Origin: Chryseobacterium sp. SSA4.19
Lineage (GTDB): Bacteria > Bacteroidota > Bacteroidia > Flavobacteriales > Weeksellaceae
NCBI RefSeq assembly: GCF_022601875.1
Contig: NZ_JAKVIP010000008.1
Coordinates: 62,001-126,000 of the forward strand
Reading direction: 5' to 3'
DNA: 64,000 nucleotides
Every line of letters begins with the position of its first letter. Within the stretch, counting starts at the first letter, position 1. The translations under genes were made by a program, and so were the position numbers. The notes under the pieces were generated by a model. That model had not been told where the DNA came from, did not search any database, and worked only from the letters and a program-made list of their open reading frames with translations. Positions 54,893 to 63,837 of this stretch are shown here, piece after piece.

Positions 54893-56104
54893 ATGGGCAT
54901 CAAGAGAAAAATAAAAAATTATATCTATTTAAAAAATCATTATCCTTTATCAGATAAAACCATTACTCCTGATAAAAATAAAAAAAACATACTTATTGTA
55001 GACAGTCAGATCCCTACATTTGACAAAGACTCAGGATCAAACCGTATTACTGAAATAGCGGCTTTCTTAGCTAAAAATTATAATGTTTACTTAATGAATT
55101 GGCTAAAACCAATTCCAAAAGTTGAAGAGAAAAAATATATTCAAAATTTTAGTAATTACAATGTCATTGTATACACCCCATTTATCAATAAATATGGTAT
55201 AATGCGTGGCAAAAAGCATTTCTTAAATAAAATCTCATCAAATGTCGATTATATATGGTGTCATAGGCCGGAGATTTACAAATATTATCTGGAATTTTTT
55301 AGAGAAAAAATGCCTCAGGCAAAAATAATATATGATATGGTTGATATTCATTTTTTAAGAATGGAAAGAGGCCAAGAGATACATTTTGATAAAAAAAGAA
55401 AAAAGGAAATTGAATATTATAAAAATATAGAAACTGAACTTAGTAAGCAGGCTGATAAAATTGTTGTTATAAGTGAACAAGAGAAAGAATTTATGATGAA
55501 CTTTATAGATGAATCTAAATTATTTACAATAAGTAATGTTCATGATTTAAAAGTTCAGCCAAAAGAAATGCCACCTTTTGAAAAAAGAGCAGGAATTTTC
55601 TTTATAGGATCGTTTCTTCACGATCCAAATGTAGATGCTGTCAGATTTTTATATAATAAAATCCTACCAATTGTTTGGCAGAGTTTACCAAATTTAAAAG
55701 TTTTTATTATCGGTCATGAAGTGCCGGAAGATATTTTAAAAATGCAATCGGAACTTTTTGAAGTGAAAGGTTTTGTAGAAAATATAATCCCCTACTATGA
55801 AAATTGTTTCGCATCCATATCACCGTTGCGATATGGTGCAGGTGTTAAGGGTAAGATTGGACAGGCATTGGAATATACACTTCCCATAGTTACAACAAAT
55901 ATTGGTGCAGAAGGAATGTTTTTGAAAAATAAAGTAACAGCATTGATTTCAGATAATGAAGATTTTAAAAAATTTGCCGAAAACATTATTGAAATTTGTT
56001 CTAATAAAACAATTTGGGAAACTTTACATAATAATTCCGAAAAAGCAATTTATCCATTTTCAATTGAAGCTCAAAAAGATGAAATGAATAGATTATTATC
56101 ATGA
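54893..56104 (+). CDS. GT4-like glycosyltransferase
   Basis: 403 residues. An N-terminal NILIVDSQIPTFDKDSGSNR, MVDIHFLRMERG, KIVVISEQEKEFM, and the donor-binding end GAGVKGKIGQALEYTLPIVTT. The pattern FIGSFLHDPNVDAVRFLYN marks the GT4 superfamily used in O-antigen and exopolysaccharide synthesis. Last plus-strand gene of the cluster; the convergent GT2 gene ends 9 bases later. Strongly AT-rich. Confidence 0.85.
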   Translation: MGIKRKIKNYIYLKNHYPLSDKTITPDKNKKNILIVDSQIPTFDKDSGSNRITEIAAFLAKNYNVYLMNWLKPIPKVEEKKYIQNFSNYNVIVYTPFINKYGIMRGKKHFLNKISSNVDYIWCHRPEIYKYYLEFFREKMPQAKIIYDMVDIHFLRMERGQEIHFDKKRKKEIEYYKNIETELSKQADKIVVISEQEKEFMMNFIDESKLFTISNVHDLKVQPKEMPPFEKRAGIFFIGSFLHDPNVDAVRFLYNKILPIVWQSLPNLKVFIIGHEVPEDILKMQSELFEVKGFVENIIPYYENCFASISPLRYGAGVKGKIGQALEYTLPIVTTNIGAEGMFLKNKVTALISDNEDFKKFAENIIEICSNKTIWETLHNNSEKAIYPFSIEAQKDEMNRLLS

Positions 56105-56112
56105 CAACTAAA

Positions 56113-57003
56113 CTAAATAAGCTTTTTAAACTCACCTTCAAAAACAGCTTTTATTTGAGAAATAAAATTTAAGAAATTAGTAGTGAAATTTCCTTTTGTG
56201 CTAAAAAGTTTCTTTTGTGCTTCATATAAAAATTTTGAAATTAATTTTTTGTGAGGCAATTTGTATAATCTACATAAAAAAATCCTGTTTCTCGTCATGT
56301 AAAAATTTTGAAAAGTATCTTGTTTGCTCATTTCATGATAGGCAATTTGTGTAGTAATAATTGCCTGTTTTGCATTTGGAATATTTTTTAATCTATAACA
56401 CCATTCTGTTTCTTCAAAATACATAAAAAAATCATCTCTCATCAGTCCAATAAGATCAAGAGTTTCTTTTTTGAACATAATAGCACTTCCATTAACATAA
56501 TCAATAGCAGTATTAAATTCAGGAATTTCAACTTCATTTATTTTTTTTCCCCCATTTGTATGACTAGCTTCAAAAAAATTATCTACATCTACTTTTCCTC
56601 CATCGGAAAAAATAAATTCTCTGTCATATTTATCACAAATCCTAGGTCCCACAAAAAATAAATTCTCATTTCTTTTAATTATATTGTATAAATTTTCTAC
56701 TACTTCGTTAGAAATCTCTATATCAGGGTTTAAAATTAAGAAGTAATGTTTATTATCATGAATAGCTTTTTCAATAGCTAATCTATTTCCTTTTGCATAT
56801 CCCGAATTTTCTCCAGATTGTATAAAGTTGAGTTGTTTATTTGTAGTGTACTCTTTTAATTTTGTTTGATGATCTGGAGTGGAATCATTATCAACAATAT
56901 AGAAAGAAGAAGTATCTATCCCTTCACCAATTAATTTGCTTACTTGATTTACAATTTTATCAGTGGAATTGTAGTTTAATATTATTATTGCTAGGCTATT
57001 CAT
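56113..57003 (-). CDS. GT2 family glycosyltransferase, rhamnosyltransferase-like
   Basis: 296 residues. IIILNYNSTDKI, YIVDNDSTPDH, GYAKGNRLAIEKAI, the metal motif LILNPDIEI, and later FMYFEETEWCYRL, which is typical of rhamnosyltransferase-like GT2 enzymes. Oriented against the rest of the cluster, with 9 bases between the two stops, so no room for a separate terminator. High A+T suggests recent gain along with 54893-56104. Confidence 0.87.
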   Translation of the reverse strand: MNSLAIIILNYNSTDKIVNQVSKLIGEGIDTSSFYIVDNDSTPDHQTKLKEYTTNKQLNFIQSGENSGYAKGNRLAIEKAIHDNKHYFLILNPDIEISNEVVENLYNIIKRNENLFFVGPRICDKYDREFIFSDGGKVDVDNFFEASHTNGGKKINEVEIPEFNTAIDYVNGSAIMFKKETLDLIGLMRDDFFMYFEETEWCYRLKNIPNAKQAIITTQIAYHEMSKQDTFQNFYMTRNRIFLCRLYKLPHKKLISKFLYEAQKKLFSTKGNFTTNFLNFISQIKAVFEGEFKKLI

Positions 57004-57070
57004 CCATCAAAAATAATAATTACTTATAAGAGAACAAGAATTTATATATTTAAAATAAACAATTGAATAA

Positions 57071-57104
57071 AAAACACGAAGTTAGAATTCTAACTTCGTG
57101 TTTT
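57071..57104. terminator. Perfect 34-base palindrome between MACPF copy 2 and GT2
   Basis: AAAACACGAAGTTAGAA meets its exact complement TTCTAACTTCGTGTTTT with no loop bases. It carries A/T runs at both ends and would work as a bidirectional terminator. It lies 20 bases downstream of the MACPF gene stop (minus strand). Confidence 0.8.
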
Positions 57105-57124
57105 TTGTGATTATTTTTAACAAA

Positions 57125-58543
57125 CTAGTTTGCAGGAATATAAAAGGCAATACCTTCTCTAGTCCAATAACTTGCAGGTCCCATATTTGAATTTGTTGTA
57201 AGATAATGATCTGTGCCGTGATTAGCTCTATAGCTGTAAACAGCAACCCTTCCGGCAGCTGGATCCTTATATGCGTAAAAAGCAACTCCCATATACACAT
57301 TCCAGTATGAAGAAGGTTGTAGTGAGCTGGCTTGTGTAAAATAATGATCACCTCCCGAAGTACTCTTATAACCATAAATTGGTACTGTATCTGCAGCTCT
57401 ATACTTGAAAGCTTTAAAAGCAGGCCCTTCATTTATCCAATAAGATGAAGGCTGAAGATTTGATTCAAATGTAAAGAAGTGTGTACTGTCCGGTTCATTT
57501 TTATAACCATAAAGTGCCATAGCAAAGTACTCAAGTGATACCTGATTATTCAAAAGATACTGATCTACATACGTTTTAATCTGAGCTTTTTTAACCGGGT
57601 CTTTTATCAGATCATATATTAAAATTAAGCCATTATTACCAAAATCAACCAAAACAGAATTATTAACTGTAGAGCTGTTTTGCCAATTAGATATATTTAT
57701 TTTCGGATTAGATTGGTCTAAATTTAACTCTCCAAGTAACCCTTTTGAAGCGTCTCCCCCACGAGTTCTATAAGACAGTTTTTTAGAATAATTCTGGCTT
57801 GATTCAGTAGTATTTACGTCATTTGTAACGTCAACATTAAAAATATCTTTCATTCCGGCTTTCACTCCAACTCTTGCTGCATATTCTCGGTTCTGATTTG
57901 TTGTTTCCGATTGATATACAGCTTCAAGTTTAGCACCTGTATAGATGTCAACCAACACATGAGTTCCATAATCCTGAACAATTTGTTGTGGTGTCTTAGT
58001 CTGTAAATCCTGAATGAATTGCGGAGTCAGATAATCGCCTAACATATCATTTGTAGCATTAAATCTTAACCGCTTTTGCTTAATTGTCAGATTATAGCTC
58101 CCATAAATATATTTAGCATCAAATTTATTATTATTTGTTACTGCAGAATTAAAAGCAACTGAGAGTGTTTTTTTAAACAGTGGAACATTTGCCGTAACTC
58201 CAACTTTTGTTGAAACCATTTTAGAATAAGATTCTGCATTTTCTCCATATTCTTCAACATAATCTTGGGAAAAAATGTTTCCTGAAATTAATCTTGCTGC
58301 CTGCTCAGTTTTAAATCTCTCAATATCAATAACTGGTGCACCTGCAGAATTAGCATTTGCATACTCTCCCGCACCGTCGTACCCGTGACCCAAAACATCA
58401 TAAATACCATCACCAAGTGATTTAGCCGCTGAACGGTTATTATCTGAAATCGTTTCTGTAAGAGAATCTGTTATTTCTTCTCTACATGATGTCATGAATA
58501 GTAATAGCAATGCGCTAAAATAAAATGAAATTTGTTTTTTCAT
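57125..58543 (-). CDS. MACPF lipoprotein with three C-terminal repeats, copy 2
   Basis: 472 residues. A lipoprotein signal (ALLLLFMTSCREE, lipid on Cys20) and a MACPF domain (about 45-340) with the QIVQDYGTHVLVDIYTGAKLE signature. It aligns over its whole length with 47128-48150. After about residue 345 it adds three repeats of about 43 residues, each with Y-G/S-Y...HFFT/HYFT/HYLT, then QPSSYW or GPASYW, then an aromatic GxAFxAY stretch. These resemble DUF5648-type repeats, possibly glycan- or surface-binding. Probably a membrane-inserting protein tethered to the surface. Monocistronic between a palindromic terminator and an AT-rich leader. Confidence 0.86.
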   Translation of the reverse strand: MKKQISFYFSALLLLFMTSCREEITDSLTETISDNNRSAAKSLGDGIYDVLGHGYDGAGEYANANSAGAPVIDIERFKTEQAARLISGNIFSQDYVEEYGENAESYSKMVSTKVGVTANVPLFKKTLSVAFNSAVTNNNKFDAKYIYGSYNLTIKQKRLRFNATNDMLGDYLTPQFIQDLQTKTPQQIVQDYGTHVLVDIYTGAKLEAVYQSETTNQNREYAARVGVKAGMKDIFNVDVTNDVNTTESSQNYSKKLSYRTRGGDASKGLLGELNLDQSNPKINISNWQNSSTVNNSVLVDFGNNGLILIYDLIKDPVKKAQIKTYVDQYLLNNQVSLEYFAMALYGYKNEPDSTHFFTFESNLQPSSYWINEGPAFKAFKYRAADTVPIYGYKSTSGGDHYFTQASSLQPSSYWNVYMGVAFYAYKDPAAGRVAVYSYRANHGTDHYLTTNSNMGPASYWTREGIAFYIPAN

Positions 58544-58885
58544 AAATAAATATTTAGTTGTTCAAAGCAAATATAAATTCACAAGCTTTTGAAAAAAAAT
58601 ATTTATTAATGATAAATATCACAAAATAAAGAATTAAAATACAGTTAAAAAATCCTTAATATAATAAATAAAATACATAATAATCAGAACTCATTTAAAC
58701 TTCTTAGTAAACTTTATCTGACAATTATAATTAGTTTTGAGACCAATTTCACATACAAAAATTTCATTGATGAATTATCACTTCACAAATTAAAATATTG
58801 AACATCAACTTAATAAGCATTTGAATAAAATTTAAAATCCTTAAATTAAAAATAGTTAATCTACAAAATTATTTTATGAATAATA
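58544..58885. other. AT-rich intergenic region between MACPF copy 2 and the cupin gene
   Basis: About 340 bases of low-complexity AT-rich DNA without a credible open frame. A minus-strand TATATTTG (58575-58568), 25 bases before the MACPF ATG, is a possible -7 box. I see no other structure. Confidence 0.45.
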
Positions 58886-59230
58886 TTAGTTTCTTTTATA
58901 CTCATCGTCCAATCTCACAATATCATCCTCTCCAAAATAAGTGCCCGTCTGAACTTCAATGAAAACAACAGGCTTTTCGGAAAGATTCATCATACGGTGT
59001 TTTGCACCTAACGGAATAAAAATACTTTCTCCGTACGCAAGGTTAATTTCTTTGTCATCCAGCACAACAGTTGCGTCCCCTTCGATGATCGTCCATTGTT
59101 CCTGTCTCTTATGATGATATTGGTAAGACAGCTTCTGCCCCGGATCTACCTCAATTCTTTTTAATTTATAATTCGGCTCATCTGCCAGGACAAAATATTT
59201 CCCCCAAGGTCTTTCTCCGATTTCTAACAT
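58886..59230 (-). CDS. Cupin protein, mannose-6-phosphate isomerase type II C-terminal-like
   Basis: 114 residues, one cupin barrel: RPWGKYFVLADE at the start, YQYHHKRQEQWTIIEGDATV (metal-binding His pair and Glu), and YGESIFIPLGAKHRMMNL (third His). It matches the C-terminal domain of bifunctional mannose-1-phosphate guanylyltransferase/mannose-6-phosphate isomerase, here as a single domain. It could make mannose precursors for the nearby glycan cluster, but sugar-binding without catalysis cannot be ruled out. Confidence 0.85.
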   Translation of the reverse strand: MLEIGERPWGKYFVLADEPNYKLKRIEVDPGQKLSYQYHHKRQEQWTIIEGDATVVLDDKEINLAYGESIFIPLGAKHRMMNLSEKPVVFIEVQTGTYFGEDDIVRLDDEYKRN

Positions 59231-59324
59231 AATTAGTTTTCATTATTTTGTACAAATGTAAATATTCAAATCAAAAAACCCAATAACCAAAACATTAAAC
59301 CTCCTTAAAACACATAATTTTAAG

Positions 59325-59332
59325 TAAATTTG
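59325..59332 (+). promoter_or_regulatory. -7 box of gltX
   Basis: TAAATTTG, 18 bases before ATG 59351, overlapping the longer start at 59330. Confidence 0.45.
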
Positions 59333-59350
59333 CACCAAAATTTTATTGAT

Positions 59351-60856
59351 ATGGAGAAAGTAAGAGTTCGTTTTGCTCCAAGTCCTACCGGACCTTTACA
59401 TTTGGGAGGCGTAAGAACCGCATTATATGATTATCTTTTTGCGAAGAACCAAGGTGGGGAATTTATATTGAGAATAGAAGATACCGACACCGCAAGATAT
59501 GTGGAAGGCGCAGAAGAATATATTGAAGAAGCCCTTGAATGGTGCGGGATTATTGCCGATGAAAGCCCTAAAAAAGGGGGAAGATTCGCTCCATACAGAC
59601 AATCTGAAAGAAGAGATATTTACGACAGATATACAGAGAAAATTCTTAAAACAGATTATGCATATATTGCTTTCGATACCGCTGAAGAGTTGGATGCAAT
59701 CCGAGCTGAATATGAAGCCAAAGGCGATGTTTTCTCCTATGACAATAAAACCAGAAATAGGTTAAAAAACAGTCTTACCCTTTCTGAGGATGAGGTTCAG
59801 AAATTACTTGATCAAAACATTCCGTATGTGGTAAGATTCAAAATGCCTGTTGACAGGACGTTAAATCTTGTGGATATTATCCGTGGAAATTCTTCCGTAA
59901 ATACCAACACATTAGACGATAAAGTGCTGGTAAAAAATGACGGAATGCCAACGTACCATTTCGCCAATATTATCGATGACCATGAAATGGAAATTTCTCA
60001 TGTGATTCGTGGAGAAGAATGGCTGCCGTCTTTAGGTTTACATACTCTATTATATGAAGCCATGGGTTGGGAAGCACCTCAGTTTGCCCATCTTCCATTG
60101 ATTTTAAAGCCTGAGGGAAAAGGAAAATTAAGCAAAAGAGATGGTGATAAATTCGGATTCCCGGTTTTCCCGTTAGATTTTACGGATCCTGCTACAGGAA
60201 ATATTTCAAAAGGTTACAGAGAGAGCGGTTATCTTCCTGAAGCCTTCATTAATATGGTAGCACTTTTGGGTTGGTCACCTGCGGATGATAAAGAAATTTT
60301 ATCGCTGGACGAAATGGCAAAAGAATTCGATTTAAATAAAGTTCACAAAGCAGGAGCACGATTCAGCAAAGAAAAAGCAGAGTGGTTCAATCATCAATAC
60401 CTGCAGCTTATATCAGATGAAGAACTGCTTCAGATTTTAAAAAGTTCAGATTTAGATTTAGCGATAGGAGATGGAAAGCTGATCAAGATTATTCATCTGA
60501 TGAAGGAAAGAGCTACTTTTCCGAAAGATATTTATGAAAACGGAAAATTCTTTTTTGAAGCACCGGTTTCTTATGATGAAAAAGCCTCTAAAAAAGCATG
60601 GAATGACGAAACTTCTGCTATTTTGGATGAACTTGCTACAAATCTTGAATCTGCTGAATTTAATTCTGATAATTTAAAACAAACGGTTCATGATTTTGCG
60701 GAAGGCAAAGGCTTGGGAATGGGTAAAGTGATGATGCCGCTTCGTTTGGCATTGGTTGGAGAGTTAAAAGGCCCGGACGTTCCCGACATCCTGGAAATCC
60801 TTGGTAAAGAGGAAAGTATCTCCAGAATACACAATGCGATCAATAATTTTAAATAG
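59351..60856 (+). CDS. gltX: Glutamate-tRNA ligase
   Basis: 501 residues from ATG 59351. Class I synthetase: RFAPSPTGPLHLGG (HIGH-type site), RIEDTDTARYV, and KLSKRDG (KMSKS-type loop, about residues 257-263). The C-terminal anticodon-binding domain has MGKVMMPLRLALVGELKGPD. It charges tRNA-Glu. The longer frame from 59330 is rejected because it includes the -7 box. accA follows 47 bases downstream. Confidence 0.97.
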   Translation: MEKVRVRFAPSPTGPLHLGGVRTALYDYLFAKNQGGEFILRIEDTDTARYVEGAEEYIEEALEWCGIIADESPKKGGRFAPYRQSERRDIYDRYTEKILKTDYAYIAFDTAEELDAIRAEYEAKGDVFSYDNKTRNRLKNSLTLSEDEVQKLLDQNIPYVVRFKMPVDRTLNLVDIIRGNSSVNTNTLDDKVLVKNDGMPTYHFANIIDDHEMEISHVIRGEEWLPSLGLHTLLYEAMGWEAPQFAHLPLILKPEGKGKLSKRDGDKFGFPVFPLDFTDPATGNISKGYRESGYLPEAFINMVALLGWSPADDKEILSLDEMAKEFDLNKVHKAGARFSKEKAEWFNHQYLQLISDEELLQILKSSDLDLAIGDGKLIKIIHLMKERATFPKDIYENGKFFFEAPVSYDEKASKKAWNDETSAILDELATNLESAEFNSDNLKQTVHDFAEGKGLGMGKVMMPLRLALVGELKGPDVPDILEILGKEESISRIHNAINNFK

Positions 60857-60903
60857 ATTTTCATAATTTTTCATACATTTGAAAGATTTAATTTACTTCA
60901 AGA

Positions 60904-61860
60904 ATGGAATATTTAAGTTTCGAACTTCCTATAAAAGAATTAATGGACCAATACCAAACGTGTTCTTTAGTAGGAGAAGAAAGTGGTGTTGATGTAAAAT
61001 TAGCATGTAGCCAGATCGAGGATAAAATCTTAGAAAAGAAAAAAGAGATCTATGGAAATCTTACTCCCTGGCAGAGAGTCCAGCTTTCCCGTCATCCGGA
61101 TCGTCCTTATACCTTGGACTATATCAACGGAATGGTGGATAAAGGAAGCTTCCTGGAACTTCACGGCGACCGGAATTTCGCAGATGATCCTGCCATGATC
61201 GGCGGTTTGGCAACCCTTGATGGCCAGAAAGTAATGATTATCGGAACCCAGAAAGGAAGAACGACCAAAGAAAGGCAGCACAGAAGATTCGGAATGCCCA
61301 ATCCTGAAGGGTACCGTAAAGCATTAAGGCTGATGAAGCTTGCTGAAAAATTCAGAATCCCTGTAATCACTTTAGTAGATACACCGGGAGCTTATCCTGG
61401 TCTGGAAGCAGAAGAAAGAGGACAAGGCGAAGCCATTGCCAGAAATATTTTTGAAATGACCATGCTTAAAACACCTATCTTTACCTACATCATCGGTGAA
61501 GGGGCCAGCGGAGGAGCACTGGGAATTGGTGTAGGAAACAAAGTATATATGTTGGAAAATACATGGTATACAGTAATTGCGCCTGAAAGCTGCTCATCAA
61601 TCCTCTGGAGAAACTGGGATCATAAAGAAGATGCAGCCAACGCATTAAATCTTACTCCGAAAGATGCCTTAAGAGAGAAATTTATTGACGGAATTGTAGA
61701 AGAACCTCTGGGAGGAGCACATTATGACCCCGAAACAACGTATTTAAATTTGAAAGCTTCAATTTTACAGAATATTAAAGCTTTTTCAAAATTCACAGGA
61801 AAAGAACTTGAAACCCATAGACAGGATAAATTCATTGCGATGGGACAGTTTAAAGGATAA
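60904..61860 (+). CDS. accA: Acetyl-CoA carboxylase carboxyltransferase, alpha subunit
   Basis: 318 residues. Typical AccA motifs: [38 protein letters not shown], and [13 protein letters not shown] (oxyanion turns). It transfers the carboxyl group from biotin to acetyl-CoA with AccD. accB/accC are about 27 kb upstream. Followed by a bidirectional terminator. Confidence 0.97.
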   Translation: MEYLSFELPIKELMDQYQTCSLVGEESGVDVKLACSQIEDKILEKKKEIYGNLTPWQRVQLSRHPDRPYTLDYINGMVDKGSFLELHGDRNFADDPAMIGGLATLDGQKVMIIGTQKGRTTKERQHRRFGMPNPEGYRKALRLMKLAEKFRIPVITLVDTPGAYPGLEAEERGQGEAIARNIFEMTMLKTPIFTYIIGEGASGGALGIGVGNKVYMLENTWYTVIAPESCSSILWRNWDHKEDAANALNLTPKDALREKFIDGIVEEPLGGAHYDPETTYLNLKASILQNIKAFSKFTGKELETHRQDKFIAMGQFKG

Positions 61861-61866
61861 TCAAAT

Positions 61867-61898
61867 AAAAACGGTTAAGAGAATTCTTAACCGTTTTT
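61867..61898. terminator. Bidirectional terminator between accA and the convergent gene
   Basis: Arms AAAACGGTTAAGA / TCTTAACCGTTTT, loop GAAT, with A and T runs on either side; shared by accA (plus) and the 61919-62632 gene (minus). Confidence 0.85.
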
Positions 61899-61918
61899 AT
61901 TTACATCTCTGCAGTATT

Positions 61919-62632
61919 TTATTCGCTTAGGTTTAATTCAATCTCAATATCCTTACTGATTTTCTTTAACGATGAATATTTAGCATCACAAACCAGGGTC
62001 GTCAGAATATATTCTCCTTTTTCTACGAGCAGAAAGTTTTGACTATTGGCCGGAACATCCAGGTTATAATATTTCTTGCCGTTAATTTTTACTATCAGAT
62101 TACATTTTGACCTGTTTTTAATATTAATATAAGCTTCTTTATCCATCGGATCATTATTGAAAAGATGGGTGAGCATTGCAGCAGTTCTTTTATTCTGTTC
62201 GCTTGGTCCTGCTGCCTTTTTACTCGAAGCTGGTGCCACACTTGCATAATTTACGGTTCTGTCCGGAATTACAGCGTTTTTTGTTGTTGTATTAGAAGCC
62301 AAAGCTTTGGATTTATTAAGGCTGTTATCTAAGACCAGCTGCTTAACCTTATTCTCACTCAAGGGCTTTATTGTCGGCTTAGCTTCAGGAGAGTTGTTGG
62401 CCATAACAATCTGCATGAGCTTTCTCTTGAAATAGTCTGTTTTTGCATGCCCCGGATTCTGTTTCAGAAATCCTGCTACAATTCTGGCTTCGGCTGTAGC
62501 TTCTGCATCACTTTCCGTATAGATAATAGCCGTTTCCTTCTCTACAATAGCTTTGGATTTTGTTTTTTTCTTTTTTTGTGAAAATCCCAAAGTAAATATG
62601 CATATAAACAGGAGGAAAAATATTTTTTTCAT
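61919..62632 (-). CDS. Secreted hypothetical protein, possibly DUF6759
   Basis: 237 residues. A signal peptide (IFFLLFICIFTLGFSQ) is followed by a Lys-rich patch, a low-complexity middle (about 80-150), and a C-terminal beta-rich domain (about 155-237) with NDPMDKEAYINIKNRSKCNL and KGEYILTTLVCDAKYSSLK. Two Cys in this domain could form a disulfide. The C-terminal domain resembles one I recall as DUF6759 in Chryseobacterium proteins, but I am not certain. Function unknown. Confidence 0.78.
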   Translation of the reverse strand: MKKIFFLLFICIFTLGFSQKKKKTKSKAIVEKETAIIYTESDAEATAEARIVAGFLKQNPGHAKTDYFKRKLMQIVMANNSPEAKPTIKPLSENKVKQLVLDNSLNKSKALASNTTTKNAVIPDRTVNYASVAPASSKKAAGPSEQNKRTAAMLTHLFNNDPMDKEAYINIKNRSKCNLIVKINGKKYYNLDVPANSQNFLLVEKGEYILTTLVCDAKYSSLKKISKDIEIELNLSE

Positions 62633-62707
62633 TAAATGAACATTTAAAATTTTATTAAATATGTAAATAACGCAAAAAGTCAGTTTTTAGTTTGTCATTA
62701 AAATCAT

Positions 62708-62715
62708 TATCTTTG
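62708..62715 (+). promoter_or_regulatory. -7 box of tsf
   Basis: TATCTTTG, 60 bases before the tsf ATG, inside the upstream extension of the open frame, which supports the start at 62776. Confidence 0.5.
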
Positions 62716-62775
62716 CACTGCTTTAAAATTAAGCTAAAAATTAATACTAATCTTAAATATAAAATAATACATATT

Positions 62776-63600
62776 ATGTCTTATACACCAGTAGCTGCTG
62801 ACGTAGCAAAATTGAGAAACCAAACGGGTGCAGGTATGATGGACTGCAAAAAAGCTTTAGTTGAGGCTGAAGGAGATTTCGAAAAAGCAGTAGATATCCT
62901 TCGAAAAAAAGGACAGAAAGTAGCTGCTAACAGAGCTGACAGAGACTCCAGTGAAGGGGTTGTTATTGCAAGAGTAAATGAAGACAATACATTAGGTGCT
63001 GTTATTTCTTTGAACTGCGAAACTGATTTCGTTGCCAAAAACGAAGCATTCATTGAGTTAGCTTATGAACTGGCTGAGATGGCGATCTTTGCTGCTACTA
63101 AAGAAGAGTTTTTAGCTACAGATTTCCACGGAATCACTATTGCTGAAAAATTGGTTGAGCAGACAGGTGTTATCGGTGAAAAAATTGAAATCGGTGCTTT
63201 CGAAAGACTTGAAGGCCCTTATCTTGGAGCTTACATACACGCTGGAAACAAAATTGCTGCGATCACTGCACTTTCTGCTAATGTAGAAGGAGCTAACGAA
63301 GCTGCTAAATCTGTTTCTATGCAGGTAGCTGCTATGAACCCGATTGCTCTTGACGAAAATGCTGTTTCTCAGGAAACGATTGATAAAGAATTAGAAATCG
63401 AAAGACATAAACTTACTGAAGAAGGTAAGCCTGCAAACATCATCGACAATATCCTTAAAGGTAAAATGCAGAGATTCTACAAAGACAATACTCTGGTACA
63501 CCAGGATTTCATTAAAGACGGAAGCATGTCAGTTGCTGACTATGTAAAATCAATAAACGGAGATCTTAAAGTAACAGGATTTGTACGAGTAAGCATCTAA
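62776..63600 (+). CDS. tsf: Translation elongation factor Ts
   Basis: 274 residues from ATG 62776. An N-terminal UBA-like domain (KLRNQTGAGMMDCKKALVEA), the EF-Tu-contacting TDFVAKN motif, and a dimerisation core ending IKDGSMSVADYVKS. It exchanges GDP on EF-Tu. rpsB is normally just upstream but here the neighbour is a convergently separate, opposite-strand gene, and a -7 box indicates independent transcription. Good terminator follows. Confidence 0.97.
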   Translation: MSYTPVAADVAKLRNQTGAGMMDCKKALVEAEGDFEKAVDILRKKGQKVAANRADRDSSEGVVIARVNEDNTLGAVISLNCETDFVAKNEAFIELAYELAEMAIFAATKEEFLATDFHGITIAEKLVEQTGVIGEKIEIGAFERLEGPYLGAYIHAGNKIAAITALSANVEGANEAAKSVSMQVAAMNPIALDENAVSQETIDKELEIERHKLTEEGKPANIIDNILKGKMQRFYKDNTLVHQDFIKDGSMSVADYVKSINGDLKVTGFVRVSI

Positions 63601-63623
63601 TCCCTTAAAGATACGAATATCAG

Positions 63624-63654
63624 TCCCGGTGAAACTTTCACCGGGATTTTTTTG
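63624..63654 (+). terminator. Terminator behind tsf
   Basis: Stem TCCCGGTGA / TCACCGGGA, loop AACTT, followed by eight T. Confidence 0.9.
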
Positions 63655-63837
63655 TTCTTTATCATGAATATATTACTTATTTATTCAAATGATCAAAGTT
63701 TGATAAATAAATGACCTATATATTATTAAGCACAGCAATTAGTTAAGAATCGTGAATAAAATACGAAATTCATTAACATTAATTTAACAATATTTCAAAT
63801 ATTATTTTAAATTTGTATAAATCATAATTATCAATAT

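Noticed and set aside
57071..57104. Perfect palindrome as a recombination or operator site
   Set aside because: Position right after the MACPF stop and the flanking A/T runs fit a bidirectional terminator better.
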